Positions 1 to 11,802 of a stretch of DNA of 64,000 bases are shown here, piece by piece. Position 1 is the first letter of the stretch, and every line of letters starts with the position of its first letter. Under the pieces are notes generated by a model. That model ran no database searches. It was given only the letters and a program-made list of their open reading frames with translations, and was not told the DNA's origin. The stretch is from Bisporella sp. PMI_857 (lineage: Eukaryota > Ascomycota > Leotiomycetes > Helotiales > Helotiaceae): positions 372,001 to 436,000 of the forward strand of contig JAJSPD010000016.1 of the NCBI GenBank assembly GCA_021307315.1, read 5' to 3'. Made by a program: the position numbers and the translations under genes.

Positions 1-224
1 GACGCGCACAATTCAGCACCCCGTTTCTTGGGTAGGGGTCGTAGCTGTGGCCTAGACACTCATAGATGCAGGGAGGAAAAGCTTCCGCAACCATCGCACC
101 GACAGATAGTACGCAATCCCCATAGATAGGCCAAGAAGTAAAAGCTCTAACAATGTTGAATTGCTAGAATGAGTGTTGAAACGTGGCTGTATTAGTCAGC
201 ATGTCAACGTCACAAACGGAACTA

Positions 225-290
225 CAATCCAGTTCCAGAATCCAGTTCCAGAATCCAGTTCCAGGATCCAGTTCCAGAAAAGCCAGTACC
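225..290. repeat. Short tandem array, 13-bp unit
   Basis: About five near-identical copies of a unit like atccagttccaga follow one another. The array is imperfect (one copy has ccagg instead of ccaga). It produces spurious leucine/tryptophan-rich open frames on the minus strand. Confidence 0.8.
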
Positions 291-404
291 AGAAGCCGGA
301 AGCCAGAAGGAGCCAGGTCCAGATCCAATCCAGTATAATATAGGATCGATGATCCACAAGCCATTCCCCACTAGGCAAATGCACACGTGATGCAGTTACC
401 TGGA

Positions 405-775
405 CCTCCAACGCTGCTGCGATTGAAAGCGACAACACGTTGGAACACCTTAAAGCTTACTTATGATGCAATACACCAAGCAAACTCTCCAGTGGTTGAA
501 TCTCCGCCTTTGCCGCCAAGAGCAGCGCGAAAGCATGACAGACAAGGTAGGCTACGGGTAGGAGATCTCATCAACTATGGGACAATTGCACGACTACTAG
601 AGCCGAACAACTTCAACGCTGCTATCAAAGACAACACGTTGGACCACTTTAAGCTGGTTACAGTGTGTGCACACTGGGCAGGCTGTCGAGTGGGTGTATC
701 TTCCCCTATAACCGCCAAGCAGGTAGAGTACAGGTGGGAGATCGCTACAACTAAGAGACAATCAAAGCAATGGCG
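405..775. repeat. Degenerate tandem duplication (two copies)
   Basis: The stretch around gacaacacgttgga at 431 recurs at 630 within similar flanks (gctgct-gaaag / gctgct-caaag; ttaaagctta / ttaagctggtta). A second shared block, gtaggctacgggtaggagat at 547, recurs as a diverged form at 723. The offsets (about 199 and 176 bp) show indels between two old copies of a unit of nearly 200 bp. Confidence 0.55.
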
Positions 776-3078
776 GAGACCCATGCTGGCAGTGCTCCCC
801 GACCTGAAAGAACAGCGGAGGGACCCGAAAACTACTCAGTGACTGTAGTCAGGAGGGGGAAGGTCAGTACAGGCGGAAGCGTGCACGTTCTTAAAGCCAA
901 CCGGTACAGTTTGATTGCAAGTAGTCGCGCTGGGTTCAGATCCGTCAGGTCTTTTCAGGCTTACGCTCGACGCCACGGCTTGCACGTGCTACAACGACGT
1001 TAGAAGCATGTATCGACTTTGTTGATTACAAAAGATTCTTACCATATTGCTTCACCTTGAATTCGGAGAACTATTCGAAAAAGAAAGGAGTGTGTTGTTG
1101 TCCTGCTCGAGCCTTGACCTTATACCCAATTATATGGTTGTAGAGCTTCACTTTGTACGAGAGGATTCGAAGTTTGATGAGGAAATGAGGCTGTTCCTGG
1201 TGCTAGTAGTTAGCAATATGAACGGAGAGCAAGGAACGACTTTGCTCTGCTTTATATCGACAGCTATGGAGTTGTGAAGTTGAGGGAGCTTCGAAGATGG
1301 TTTTTGAGAGTTGAAGAGAGAAGCTATGAGCAACAGTTAGCAATGAGGATCAAGAGGGGGATCTGGCCTACTTATAGTTCTTGCGTTGCAGCCTTGCTGG
1401 CGCAGCCTTGCTACAGCTTCACCTTGCTGGCGCTACAGTTTCACCTTATCCACCAACTTGCATGATATTCGGAAGGAAACGAAGCTGTTCTTGATGAGGT
1501 CGTGATTCAAAGGTGAGAAGGAAAGCCGATCATGAGATCGATCTACGCAACGTCAACGTATTGAAAGCGTTACAAAGGAAAGATACTCTTACATACTCTT
1601 CAATTCTCTCATGCTGAATGCTTATTTGTTGCTATTACATTCAATACAGTCGAAGCATGGAGTTCGAGGCATGAGAGGTTCGTATGAGGGGTTCGGTGTA
1701 GAGGAGGGAATCGATCTGAAGGTAAACAGTTAGCATTTAGTTCTCGCGAGCAAATCTAAGGAACTGGGAATCGAATAGAGGATTGATTAGATCCTCGAGA
1801 TACTTTTCTGAGAGAGATCGAGATCTCTGAAGGTTGTTTTATTGTTGTTGTTGTAAGGTTGTAGGTTGGAAAAGGATGAAGGAGAAGTTGTAATGAAGTC
1901 GATATTTTATCGCTGGCTAGGCAAGTTGATATTCACTCTCGAGGCCATGAGGTGAGTCACGTGATGCCACGACATATAGCGCAAACGCTTGAAAGGAAGA
2001 GCTCGATCTAACTGATCATGAACGTCTATTACTTCAGTACTCGAGGCGAGTACGTATGAGAGTACGTATGAGAGAGGGGACGGTTGTGGTGAGGTTGGTT
2101 TCTCTCGTATGTCAAAATATCACGTGATGCGGATAAGTGGCCAGTCATGTGACTAGAGGAGCATGATATCCGTATGGAAGCACATCACCAAATATCACAA
2201 ACCAATTGACGTATAACGCGGATGCTTCAGCCTACCGGTGTATACTCGAACATGCTACGTTTATGCTACGTTTATGCTACGTCTTAGTTTTGTGCTGGAT
2301 CCTGTTCCTGTTCCTGTTCTTGTGGTTCAAGCTGTTACAGGCCAAATGCCAGCTGTAAAGTCTTTCGAGCGCAGCGAGGATCGGGGGTTTGGGGGCTGGC
2401 CCCCATATAAATACGTGATAACTTATAGAATTGCAAAGCAAGCTTTCTATTTTCGATTGTTACACCTAACGAGCGCCTTTATGTGACTGGACTCCCTTGT
2501 CAATGAACCAACCATATGATAATAATGACTTGTTGATGTTGTGACCATGGCAACTTGCACGATGGTTTACACATCAGGCACTATCCTGGTTCGAAGGGAG
2601 CTGTGAGTTTTCAAGTTACAGCAATTATAAATGTAGCCGTGATACGGTAGAGTGCGCAGCTGCTGTCTCCACATGTTTTCGAGGAGGCTGCGCTTACAAT
2701 TGCCATTTTTGTTCGATATAGACATTACAGTCTTAAAACATGCCCCACAACCCCCACCCAACCTCACCCCCCTCTCCTCAAGTAAGTATCATCCTACCAA
2801 AGTATTCCTACTACATTGTACTGTAGAAATGAATCATGCTTGTACATGCCCCTCGTCTGCAGGGCCGTTCCAGGACTCGAGAATATTCCCGTGCTCTTTC
2901 CGAGCCCCATCACAGATTGGCCCCTTCCGCATGTCCCTCTATAGTACAAACCTACCCTTCTCGAGCAATAATAACTTTCTTGCCTAGAAGCTAATTATTT
3001 TCTCACGTTCTTACAGCATAAAAATACAGCTATCAAGCGTTAAAAGGAACCCAATAAGGACATTTCAGTGCTCACGCT

Positions 3079-4358
3079 ATGGCTTCAACCGTCCCTCTGG
3101 AATCTGTTGCAGTAGCCCAAGCAGCAGATCAAAGCTCCATGATAATTGAATCTCCAGCAACTCTCGATTCTCTTCTCTCACTGCCTAACCCAGCTCTATA
3201 CACGACCAAAGACCATCGCATCTACAGCGCGCCATCCCCAGCTCTTGATCCTGGGCCAGATGATTGCATCGTCCATGTCAGAGCGAATGGCATTTGCGGG
3301 TATGTCTACTACGATCACTTTTCTTTCCTTCCAGGAAAACTCACGCTTGTTGCAGCTCTGACCTCCACTTCTGGAAGAGCGGCGCAATAGGCACCTGCAT
3401 TGTGTCCTCTGACTATGTTCTCGGCCATGAAGCCGCGGGCGTGGTTATTTCAGCCGGCTCCAACGTGACCCATCTCCGACCCGGCGACCGCGTCGCGATC
3501 GAACCTGGCGTCCCCTGCGAGGCCTGTGCAAACTGCACCACGGGCGAATACAATCTCTGCCCAACGGTCGTCTTCTCAGGAGCCCCGCCTTTCCACGGTT
3601 CGATTCGACGCTTCCACGTCCATCGCGCTCGGTATCTGCACAAGATCCCGAGCTCCCTGACATTCAGCGATGGAGCGCTGCTTGAGCCTCTGAGCGTCGT
3701 CCTACACGCCTTTGAGCGCGCGCCGACCAGGCTCGGTGAGCCGGTGTTGGTGTGTGGTGCTGGACCAATCGGGCTGATAGCTCTCGCGGTGGCACGGGCA
3801 AGCGGGGCATTCCCACTGGTTATCACTGATGTTGACGCGAGCAGGTTGGAGTTTGCGAAGAGCTTTTTACCAGGATGCAAGACAGTTTTGATGGGAATAG
3901 ATGCCCCGGTCAAAGAGAACGTAGCGGCAGTTGTAGCAGTCTTTGAGACTCTAGCCGCACCGCTGCCGAAGGTGGTGTACGAATGCACCGGTGTACAGAG
4001 TAGTGTGTGCGTTGCAGCGTTTGCGTGCCATCGAGGGGGCCACCTCATGGTTATCGGTGTTGGCAAAGATATTATGGACGGTTTACCGTTTATGCACTTG
4101 TCCCTTGCAGAGGTATGTTTTTTCTTTCACACAGAGCGACCGGATATAAGATCTATCATTGACATCTGGTAGATCGACTTGTTGTTTATCAATCGATACC
4201 ATCATTCTTGGCCGTATGCTATTCGTGTTCTAGAGTCAGGATACGTTAACTTAAAACCCTTGGTCACGCATGTATTTACTTTGGACGAAGCAGTCAATGC
4301 TTTAGAGACAGCAGCAGACCGGACGAAGAATGCAATTAAAATCCATATCGTGGATTGA
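3079..4358 (+). CDS. L-arabinitol 4-dehydrogenase-type zinc alcohol dehydrogenase
   Basis: Exons 3079-3299, 3356-4112 and 4173-4358 give 387 aa; introns are 56 and 60 nt. It is a medium-chain, zinc-dependent polyol dehydrogenase, and the family oxidises L-arabinitol to L-xylulose with NAD+ in fungal pentose catabolism (cytosolic). Catalytic zinc residues are visible as Cys73 (GICGSD) and His98-Glu99 (GHE), and the structural zinc set as Cys128, Cys131, Cys134 and Cys142. The Rossmann motif GAGPIG lies at 208-213, followed by an acidic VITDVD typical of NAD preference. The C-terminal exon (IDLLFINRYHHSWP...) matches the family tail. The N-terminus is about 25 residues longer than usual. Xylitol or sorbitol dehydrogenase is the main alternative. 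The downstream neighbour, tail-to-tail, is a Zn2Cys6 regulator, which could be its controller (inference). Confidence 0.88.
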
Positions 4359-4702
4359 GAACTTTAGTCGAGGATGTTCTAGCTATATTCAATTACATTG
4401 GTGATATTGTGCCACAACTTTTATCAAGTTTATATACAAATTTATATTGTTAGCCTATTACACCATGTATAAGGGTTGCGCATTTACATTATCTTGCTGT
4501 GGCTCTTCTCAAGTCTAAGATCATATGCCATCTCCTGGTATGAACAACAATCGATGAATATGACCGTTATTTTAGTATTTAGCGTATCCAAATGATCTGG
4601 ACTATCCAGTTGTGAGGCCCGCGTTGAAAACACTGTAGATTATGATATCAAATATACCATTTTATGAAACATATTCGTCCGGAGTCGAAGTGAGCAGCAT
4701 AA
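4359..4702. other. Convergent intergenic region
   Basis: AT-rich 3' flanks of the dehydrogenase and the zinc-cluster gene, which converge here. No further gene seen. Confidence 0.6.
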
Positions 4703-6926
4703 TCAGCCAAATCCCCACAGCTCTCGTAACTCGGCAGACCGTGAACCAGTTTTCCAGCCGGTAGATCGTTCGATCTGTGTCAAATGCCTCAGTACCGCGA
4801 TCTTCTTAGACGCCTCGTGGTAGTAACGAGCAGCGAGAAAGAGTGGCTGTAGATTGTTGACCAGATTTGCACTTTATGAAGGAGGTTAGAAATTACCATT
4901 TAGAGAGAAGTGTAACGTGACTCAACTGATTTTCTGTGGCAGTTGAAATGCCGCCAATTCGCTGTGCGTGCCATGACAACTGATACTGCAGCTAATCAGC
5001 ATTATCCAGGGGATAGAAATGGTATAGGTAATGAACCTTTGAATCATTGTTCATTCGTATTTTGGTTAAGTCCCGCTCAAGAAGCAAGACGGAGCCCGCG
5101 TGGTAGAAGATATTTCTGCAAACTGTATCTGATATTAGCAACGTGAAGACACGTAGTCAAGCAAATATGCTGACGGCCTTACTCGCAGAAGTGTTTCCAA
5201 AAATAATCAAGGGGAAGGCATCCTCGCCCAACGCTGGGATTTCTATCAGGGATTGGACAGCCTTCGGACAATTTTCCTTCCATGAGTCCAATTCGATCCA
5301 CAGATCTGAAAACACATCCGTGGAAGGCTGCTGAGCTGAAACTGACGTACATTGGTCATGGCCAAACTTAGATAGTTCGTTGATTATGCGACCGAAAATC
5401 CATATTGCCTTATTCGAGTAGCGATCTTGGAGGGGTGTACTTTCATCTGCGTCATAGCTTGGAGAGATCCAGAAGTCTGTTGGAATCAGGGTTGGCTGTT
5501 TCGTGAGATACGCAGCCCAGATATCTAATGACACATGGATTAACAAGCGCTTCTGGATTGAAGATGTTCTACTAACCGATCCTTGCAAATGCCCAAAAGC
5601 ATGCTGCAGGCAGACCGTCAGAGGAGCCATTCCAACCCATTTCTTGAAAGGTGCCAGTGCATCCACGAAGATGAAGACGCCATTCGTTAACCTCCATTGA
5701 CATCATACAATAGACACAAAGCTGAAGTGCACCAGCAAGAACCATATGATCATTCTGCCAGCTCTCAAGCGAGCATATGGTCTCTCGTGCAAAGTCATAA
5801 AGCTCAAGAGTTTCTAAGCTGGCAACGCCAGTTGTGTTATCTCGCTGTCTAGAAGCCATAGCCACCGCAGCCGCACTATAAGCTTGAGACTCTAGAAGAT
5901 CTTGCGTTGTTTGCAACGAGAATTGGCGCATTGAATCTGTAGTCTCACACCAAGTGGCTGTCTCACGCAAGTAGGATATAATTAGCATTGCCTTCTTTCG
6001 GTCATCAATAGGCCAGGAGGGCATCTTGTCCTTATTGATTGAAGATGGTGTGGCGATTGTGGATGGAGAGAAGGTTGGAGCAGGCTGTTCAAAGCTATCA
6101 TGGGATAGCCCTAGAAACGAAAGAGACCTGATGCGGGGGAGCTGTTCTCGTGGAAAGTGATGATCTGCTAATGCTTGGATCTCAGGCAGTGTTGGTGCTT
6201 GGCAAGTGGGAGGATCCTCGGCGTAGAGCATGTTATTGTGGCTATCCATGCTACTGTATCTTGCCGTTTGCTTCAAAGATGGATCAAGGTCCTCGTGGTA
6301 TATCGTGTGGCGACCATTTGAACCACCCTTGTTACCATCATACTCATCAGTTGACGGGCAAGACTCTCGATAGTAACTTTCAATTTCCTCGGTGTTATCG
6401 ACAAACTAGAGAAATTTCAGCATGATTCAAAAGTGATAGAGATGTCACCGGATGGCTCTCCGATTGCGAAACCGAGTATCTACCCTTTGCAGACAGCAAA
6501 GAAGTGATCATCCTAACCTTTAATGACATAGGCTTATGTGACTTTGTCTGGGGACCCGAAAGAGAAGCGGACTCTTTCTCAGACAGACACCACATCCTGG
6601 AAGAATAAAATGACGCCCTGAGTCCCCAGGCACAGGTGCGGTCAAATAATCGACAATTGGCGCACTTCGGGTGCACTTCATCGCCTGTATACATGGAAAT
6701 AAGTAGGTAATCTAGCTTGGTATCTTTACATAACCATGAACATACATTTCAGTCGCCGGCTTCGACATGTAAGGCTGAGAAAGATCAGTCAGGTCGCACA
6801 TGAAGCATAGAAAGGTAAGTGACAAGATTATTGATATCCGTACCAACCGCGTCTCGATCTGCTCTTTCGCACTTTCCCGTCGCCGAACACATGACTAAAG
6901 GCGGTGGGATTCAATGAGGAGGACAT
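4703..6926 (-). CDS. Zn(II)2Cys6 fungal transcription factor
   Basis: Eight exons on the minus strand: 6844-6926, 6746-6774, 6518-6684, 5577-6405, 5183-5524, 5037-5122, 4917-4985 and 4703-4846; 582 aa. The first three exons assemble a canonical binuclear zinc cluster, Cys28-x2-Cys31-x6-Cys38-x6-Cys45-x2-Cys48-x6-Cys55, with the basic run KVRKSRSRRG before it. The rest matches the fungal-specific transcription-factor family: acidic helix after the cluster (FVDNTEEIESYY), middle part with VNEWRLHLRG, and a family-typical end (WHAQRIGGI, LAARYYHEASKK, IERSTGWKTG). The donor of the last intron (gttaca) is non-canonical and chosen because it keeps phase; a gtaatt donor 20 bases downstream would break the frame. 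It converges on the arabinitol dehydrogenase gene, so regulation of pentose use is possible but unproven. Confidence 0.82.
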
Positions 6927-9002
6927 TTGCGGTGAAATGCATGTTGTATTCAAGGGTGAAAAAAAGTGGGCGGTAGGGAGGGAGGGAAGCTATAATGCGG
7001 GGTGCCCCAGCGTTGTCGGCTATCTTGCGCTAAGCCAGATTATGGAACTACATCCTACTTGAACTAGTCAGGTAGGTATTTCTTCCCGTCAATGGGAAAA
7101 GCATAAATAAGCTTTCTGCCCTGTGACCACACACCGTCCAAGCGAGGTCATTTTGTAACAGCTATTATTTATTCTATTTCCTAAAATCATCAAAATATTA
7201 TGTACATTAACATCAATATACATGAGCGTATTAAAATATTGCTATATAAGCTATTAAATATACACAGTGCCTGTGCTAGGTTGTTGGAAAGTTGTATTAA
7301 ATGAGTCACTCAACCTCATAAATCGCTTGTGCTAGGTAAGCAGATTGTGACCATAGTCAGGACTCTTGAAGGGCTATAATGCCAGGTGCCTATAAACTAG
7401 TTGCATTGGCTGATACGCCTAGCCTTATACTGGCTAACTTGAGAAGTTCGGGGTTCCTCATCTGTGGATGTTTAATCCTTATTCTCTTGTATTTCCCTGG
7501 GCACATAAATAACCAGTTTCCTTGCTTTCTTTACCTATCACCTGTATCCTCATTGCCGATAGCCAACTTACTATCTATGGTAGGCGCTGCACACATACAT
7601 ATATGAACATACATTCATACATAGATATGTATACTGACCACCACGCACCAAAGAATAAAGCACAATGAATGAAAGGACAAATGCCATGTTGATGTATGCA
7701 AAAGACAATGCTAAAGAGCGCTGTTGCTGGAGGGAATTCAGTTTATGATTCACCGTCTTGCCACAGGAAATATGTATTACTAAGACAAAGGAAAAGAAAA
7801 GCAGTAGAGGGCGAGGTTTTCCGGCTGTGTTAGACACTAAAACACGTCGCCCTTTGTTCGTTTTGAACATAACAAAGAAAAGAGAAGAGATAGGGAGGCT
7901 TCTTGTATGAAAGTCCCACTATGATTGCAATGTTCCAAGTTGAGTAAACTAACCCAGTGATTATGGTAACAGATTTGATTAGATGATTAAAGGAAGTTAA
8001 TAGGGTTGATGCAATCAAGATAATGTGAGATAGGCTTGTGATACTGGATAAGAAATGTACCAACAGGTGCTTGGCCTAGTTGACGGCCAGTCAAAGAGAT
8101 CAGCACTTGCCATTGGTCTCTCTTCAGCCACTCCATCGGAATTGAGCATTGAACAGTCATCACTCGGGGAAGCTACTCGGCGACCCCTTTGCTGGCAAGG
8201 TCAGGCTCACTCAAGCCTGGAGTTCAGTGAGCCTGGGAAATCTACCCGTTTGGTCTCACTTGAGATCGTGTGGATCAGCTGATTTCTCAATAATGACCGT
8301 GGACTCTCAGACACTTGTCCAAGGGTTCCCGACTGAGCCTTGTAGGCTATCTCAACTAGCAGCTTCAGGCCCACTGAGGCCCTCTCGACACCTCACGCTC
8401 ACGGGGAAGCGGGATGGGCATAATCTCATTATATTTTTGACACTAAGCAGAACGCTATCCCAGAAACAGAAAATAGAACACCATCATGAGCCCGATCGAG
8501 CCAGAAACACGCTCAAAGCAGTAATACCACGCCAAAATTAGCATGCCAGAGAGTGCTGTATGTCCTCCCTCCCATAATAGAAGCACATGCACCACCTCCC
8601 AACCCCCGGAAAACCTAGAACTCCACACCAGCAGCACAGCCAAACGCCCCTGCCCAAGACGCACAAGGAGACCACCACTCAACCATCCCCTGCCATGCAA
8701 GATCGGCCCGGCACGCCCCTCCTTGACATGCGAGCCAGGCGCAATCAGCAGCGGGGAACTCACTACTGCAGCCCTGGCGGTTCCCGCAACCAGGTCCAGC
8801 AGCGGACGTGCCACCGCATCCAATCACAAATACCCACCACACAATAAAGCAGCAAGACAACGGCAACGCGTCTAAAGAGCCGCTCCCGTTGGATGCATGT
8901 CATACTCAACGCAAGGTACCAAGTCTGAGAAAAAGCAAAGATAGAAGCGACGACGACAACAGATTGCCGTTTTGGGAATAGTGAGAATATGGATGAGAGT
9001 GT
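6927..9002. other. Intergenic region, no gene recognised
   Basis: Contains the zinc-cluster promoter (6927-7100), an AT-rich stretch (7160-7270) and a GC-rich stretch (8050-8880) with overlapping frames on both strands that lack recognisable domains. A hairpin-capable inverted repeat, aggctcact...agtgagcct, lies near 8202-8234. Nothing else can be supported. Confidence 0.5.
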
Positions 9003-9752
9003 TTAGTATTCTGGTGATGGGTAGCGTGCGCGTGCTTGTTTGTATTCCTTGGGGTGTTTTCGTGAAGCTTTGGTCTTGAGTGTTCTGGCGACTTTGTTAG
9101 TTTTTTGCTGTCCAAATCAAGAATATTTAATTATTGGAAAGTCGTGCCTTCGCAAGCGCAGACTTTTGCAGACTGGTGTTGACAAACTGAAAGTTGAAAT
9201 ACTTACGATACGCGCTTTTGTGTCCACTCCAAATCTCTCTTGACGTCCTTCGCATCTTGGTAGCCCTCAGCTAATCTCGCTCTGGACCTCGCGATTCGCT
9301 GTTGCGCCAATGCTTGCAAATCTTGCAGTTCGCGGTGCTTTGCATTCAGTAATCCAGAACTAATTTTCGTTGTTAGCATTTTTTAAAATCCCCACGAATT
9401 CAAATACTCACGTTTGCGCCTGAACAGCCAAAGTGCGATCCAACGGTAGAGGATCAAAAGCCGTGGAAAAGCGATCTTGCATATACTCTTGCATATCCAC
9501 GCCATTTGCAGAAGCAGCGCTCTCGTAGTCGCCGGTCTGGCTTCCGGCGTAACTGCTGGATGCTGCCGAGTAGCCAGAGTGGCCGTATGATTGAGTCATG
9601 CCAGTGCTGCTACTTACAGATTCCGCTGGCTCAGGAGGGGAGACAGAGTAGCCTTGATGTTGAGTAGGATAGTAAGATGCATATTGAGGTTTTGAGGGAA
9701 TGGCAACAGGAGATGCTGTGTATGTGTAGTAACTTTGTTGGTGGTAGGCCAT
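9003..9752 (-). CDS. KXD1: KxDL-motif protein (BLOC-1-related subunit KXD1)
   Basis: Exons 9412-9752, 9207-9359 and 9003-9084 (minus) give 191 aa; introns of 52 and 122 nt. The N-terminal half is a low-complexity Tyr/Ser/Gln-rich segment. The C-terminal half is a helical, conserved block: LNAKHRELQDLQALAQQR, then a KRDL match to the KxDL motif within DVKRDLEWTQKRV, then a basic end KASRKHPKEY. In yeast, Kxd1 belongs to the BLOC-1 complex acting in endosomal sorting. The last acceptor was chosen because it restores the expected KRVS-T-LKTKA junction. Assignment rests on the motif and arrangement; the exact complex role is inferred from the family. Confidence 0.78.
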
Positions 9753-11302
9753 GATGTCAAGGGTGAGTATATCAGACGATGAGAAGGCAGATGAGAGACT
9801 TTGAGCAGAGGATGAGTAGTGAGACGGTGTGTTGGTACTGATGTCAAGCAGTGATGAGTGTTAAGTGATGAGGAGTGGGTAGGCTTTGGGCTTAAGACAA
9901 ACTATTTGTATGAAGAGGAATCTTGAAGTTTTGCAAACTGATGGAAGAGAAAGAGAAAGGAAATTCTCTTCGAGAAGATCTCTACCTGCCTTTTATACTT
10001 TCTCAGTCTTCACTAGCCAAACTAGCTGGATTCAACTGCCAACGAAGGGGGATGGCTTCAACCCCCTTCATCCGTTGTCCTATCTCTGACCCCGCTCGGA
10101 GGCAGAGAAGTCGGCCGATCAACTGTTGCTTTTCCCTCGCCATCTTCTCACTGATGCATCCTTCCACCCTCTCATCGTCGCCCCAGTCCCCCTCCACGCC
10201 TGCAGTAGTATATGTGGATGAGGGGGATCCCCGGAAGCACTGGCTTACGCAGGCAGCGCGGATTGGCTTATGGCAGAGTTTTCATTGCTCAGAGATAGCC
10301 GTCATGCCGTTGCATGTGCCGAAATCGATTTTGTATTGGTCGATAGAGGGAGGGGGGTAGAGTTTTCGTAGTCTAGATATCAAGGAAGGTCGAATGGCAC
10401 TACGCCGTAGGTGAGGCGATTTGGTGCGGAACAAACGAACAAGCGCGAAAGACCCACCGGTGAGTGAGGGAGAGTAAAAGCAGCGACGGAGCACAAAGCA
10501 GGCTGTATTGATGGAGGGCATCGATGATTGATTCTGGATGGTGGATGAAGAGATGTTGTTCCGTTGTTAGGCAGTATTGCATGCGAAATTCATTCATGGT
10601 CGCGAAAGTATGTGTTGTCAAAATTTTTGGAAGTTACAGTGCCCCTCCAACACCCCTGCGACGCCCGGGGGTCCTGTTTGGAGGGGGATGACGTTCCAGC
10701 AAGACAATTGGCGGGGCAGAGGGGGATTTTTTTGGGGGAGAGAGAGAGGTGGTGTGTGTGTGTGAGAGGGAACTACCGATGAGGGACCCAACAAACAGGA
10801 AAAACACACTATTTTATGCCATTGACCAAACCCGACCATTTACTTCAAATGATGGCTTTCGGCGTTGAAAAAAAAGGAAGATGCAGCAGTAGAAGCAGAA
10901 GAAGCAAGGTGAAGAAAAGAATGCGGAGTCAGCAAATAGAGATCAAAAGTCTGTAGATGGATTTGTTGGATAGTGGAGACATCAATAAAACGAACAAGAT
11001 ATAGAGATGATCCAGTATCCTACTAATGAAACGTGATAATAACCTTCGTAAGGGTAAGTAATATGTGGCCCATCGCCATGCGCTCGTTCGAATGAAAATA
11101 AATTTCTGGAAAATAAAAACCCAGAAGGCTGAAGGCCCGCTTCATGCACGTACAAAGGACGTGCAGATTCCCAAGCCGCAATGCCTACCCAGATTCATAT
11201 TAGTGTTCGATCACAGGATTAGATAGGACTGCAAGTCTGCCATGCGCTGCATAAGATCGTCTATCCCAGACAGAACGCTGTCAGGCCGTGCCCATACTTC
11301 AA
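9753..11302. other. Intergenic region upstream of KXD1
   Basis: Holds the KXD1 promoter with CT/GA-rich tracts, and a G-rich low-complexity stretch at about 10660-10770 (runs of G, then gagagagag and gtgtgtgtgtg microsatellites). No gene recognised on either strand. Confidence 0.5.
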
Positions 11303-11625
11303 TTAAACCATGCGACCGAACGCCAGAGGATCGGATCGCACTCGTCGCATGGTATTGGGCGACAATCTTCCACCGAAGAGGGCATTGGAGCACCCTATTC
11401 TAGCCCGCTGCAGAAGAACCGTGGTGGCCACTCCGTTGTGCGAGGCAAAACGTCTCCAGCCGACGAGCTGCAGGGCTGTGTACTGGATAGATTCATAGCC
11501 AATGGCGTATCTTACGGTGGATTGGGTGCTGTTAAGAACAGTGCCAGATAACTATTCGGATCAGCATGAAGCCCGAGCCTATCCCACCATCGCACAACAG
11601 CCTGGGGGCCACAAAACTTCAAAGG
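11303..11625 (-). pseudogene. Possible gene relic with frame break
   Basis: On the minus strand, two adjacent frames both read like protein: 11512-11622 (contains WWDRLGLHADPNSYLALFL, then a stop) and, in another frame, 11303-11550 (contains RYAIGYESIQYTALQLVGW and HNGVATTVLLQRARIG, then a stop). They overlap by about 40 bases, as expected if a frameshift or an unrecognised splice separates them. No start and no conserved motif that I can name. It sits just downstream of DGK1 on the same strand. It could equally be chance coding-like sequence. Confidence 0.3.
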
Positions 11626-11802
11626 AAAAAGTCATATGGGAATTGCGGCCTAGGATCAGCCTTGCAGTATTCCTGCATAACCCACAAGAGCCAGGAACGT
11701 CAAATCGACATATATTACTGTATTGGATCCCTCTACTGTACGCTAGGTTGAAGCAATCAAACGCCGAGCAGTCCCTGGAGTGCCAGGGATGAGTATATCG
11801 AT

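Larger units (their letters stand above)
1..3078. other. Gene-poor, repeat-bearing left gap
   Basis: No convincing gene. Visible items are a short tandem array of a ccagttccagaat-like unit at about 225-290, a degenerate tandem duplication at about 405-775, two copies of tcacgtgatg (near 1955 and 2120), three tandem tttatgctacg-like units near 2252-2285, and a perfect 14-bp palindrome gggggctggccccc near 2393. Open frames here are short and have no recognisable domain. Confidence 0.6.

Noticed and set aside
387..842. A 151-codon plus-strand frame in the left gap
   Set aside because: It spans the two degenerate tandem copies with indels between them and has no recognisable domain.
3413..4066. 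A 217-codon minus-strand frame inside the dehydrogenase
   Set aside because: It is a mirror of the GC-rich coding exon; the plus-strand protein has all zinc and NAD motifs.
4872..4896. A 25-nt intron in the first zinc-cluster gene (gtaatt...aaag)
   Set aside because: Too short to splice; the 69-nt alternative using donor gttaca keeps the frame and uses a good cag acceptor.
8455..8875. Overlapping frames on both strands in a GC-rich island
   Set aside because: Composition-driven; four overlapping frames on both strands with Pro/Arg- or Leu/Gly-rich low-complexity content and no motif.
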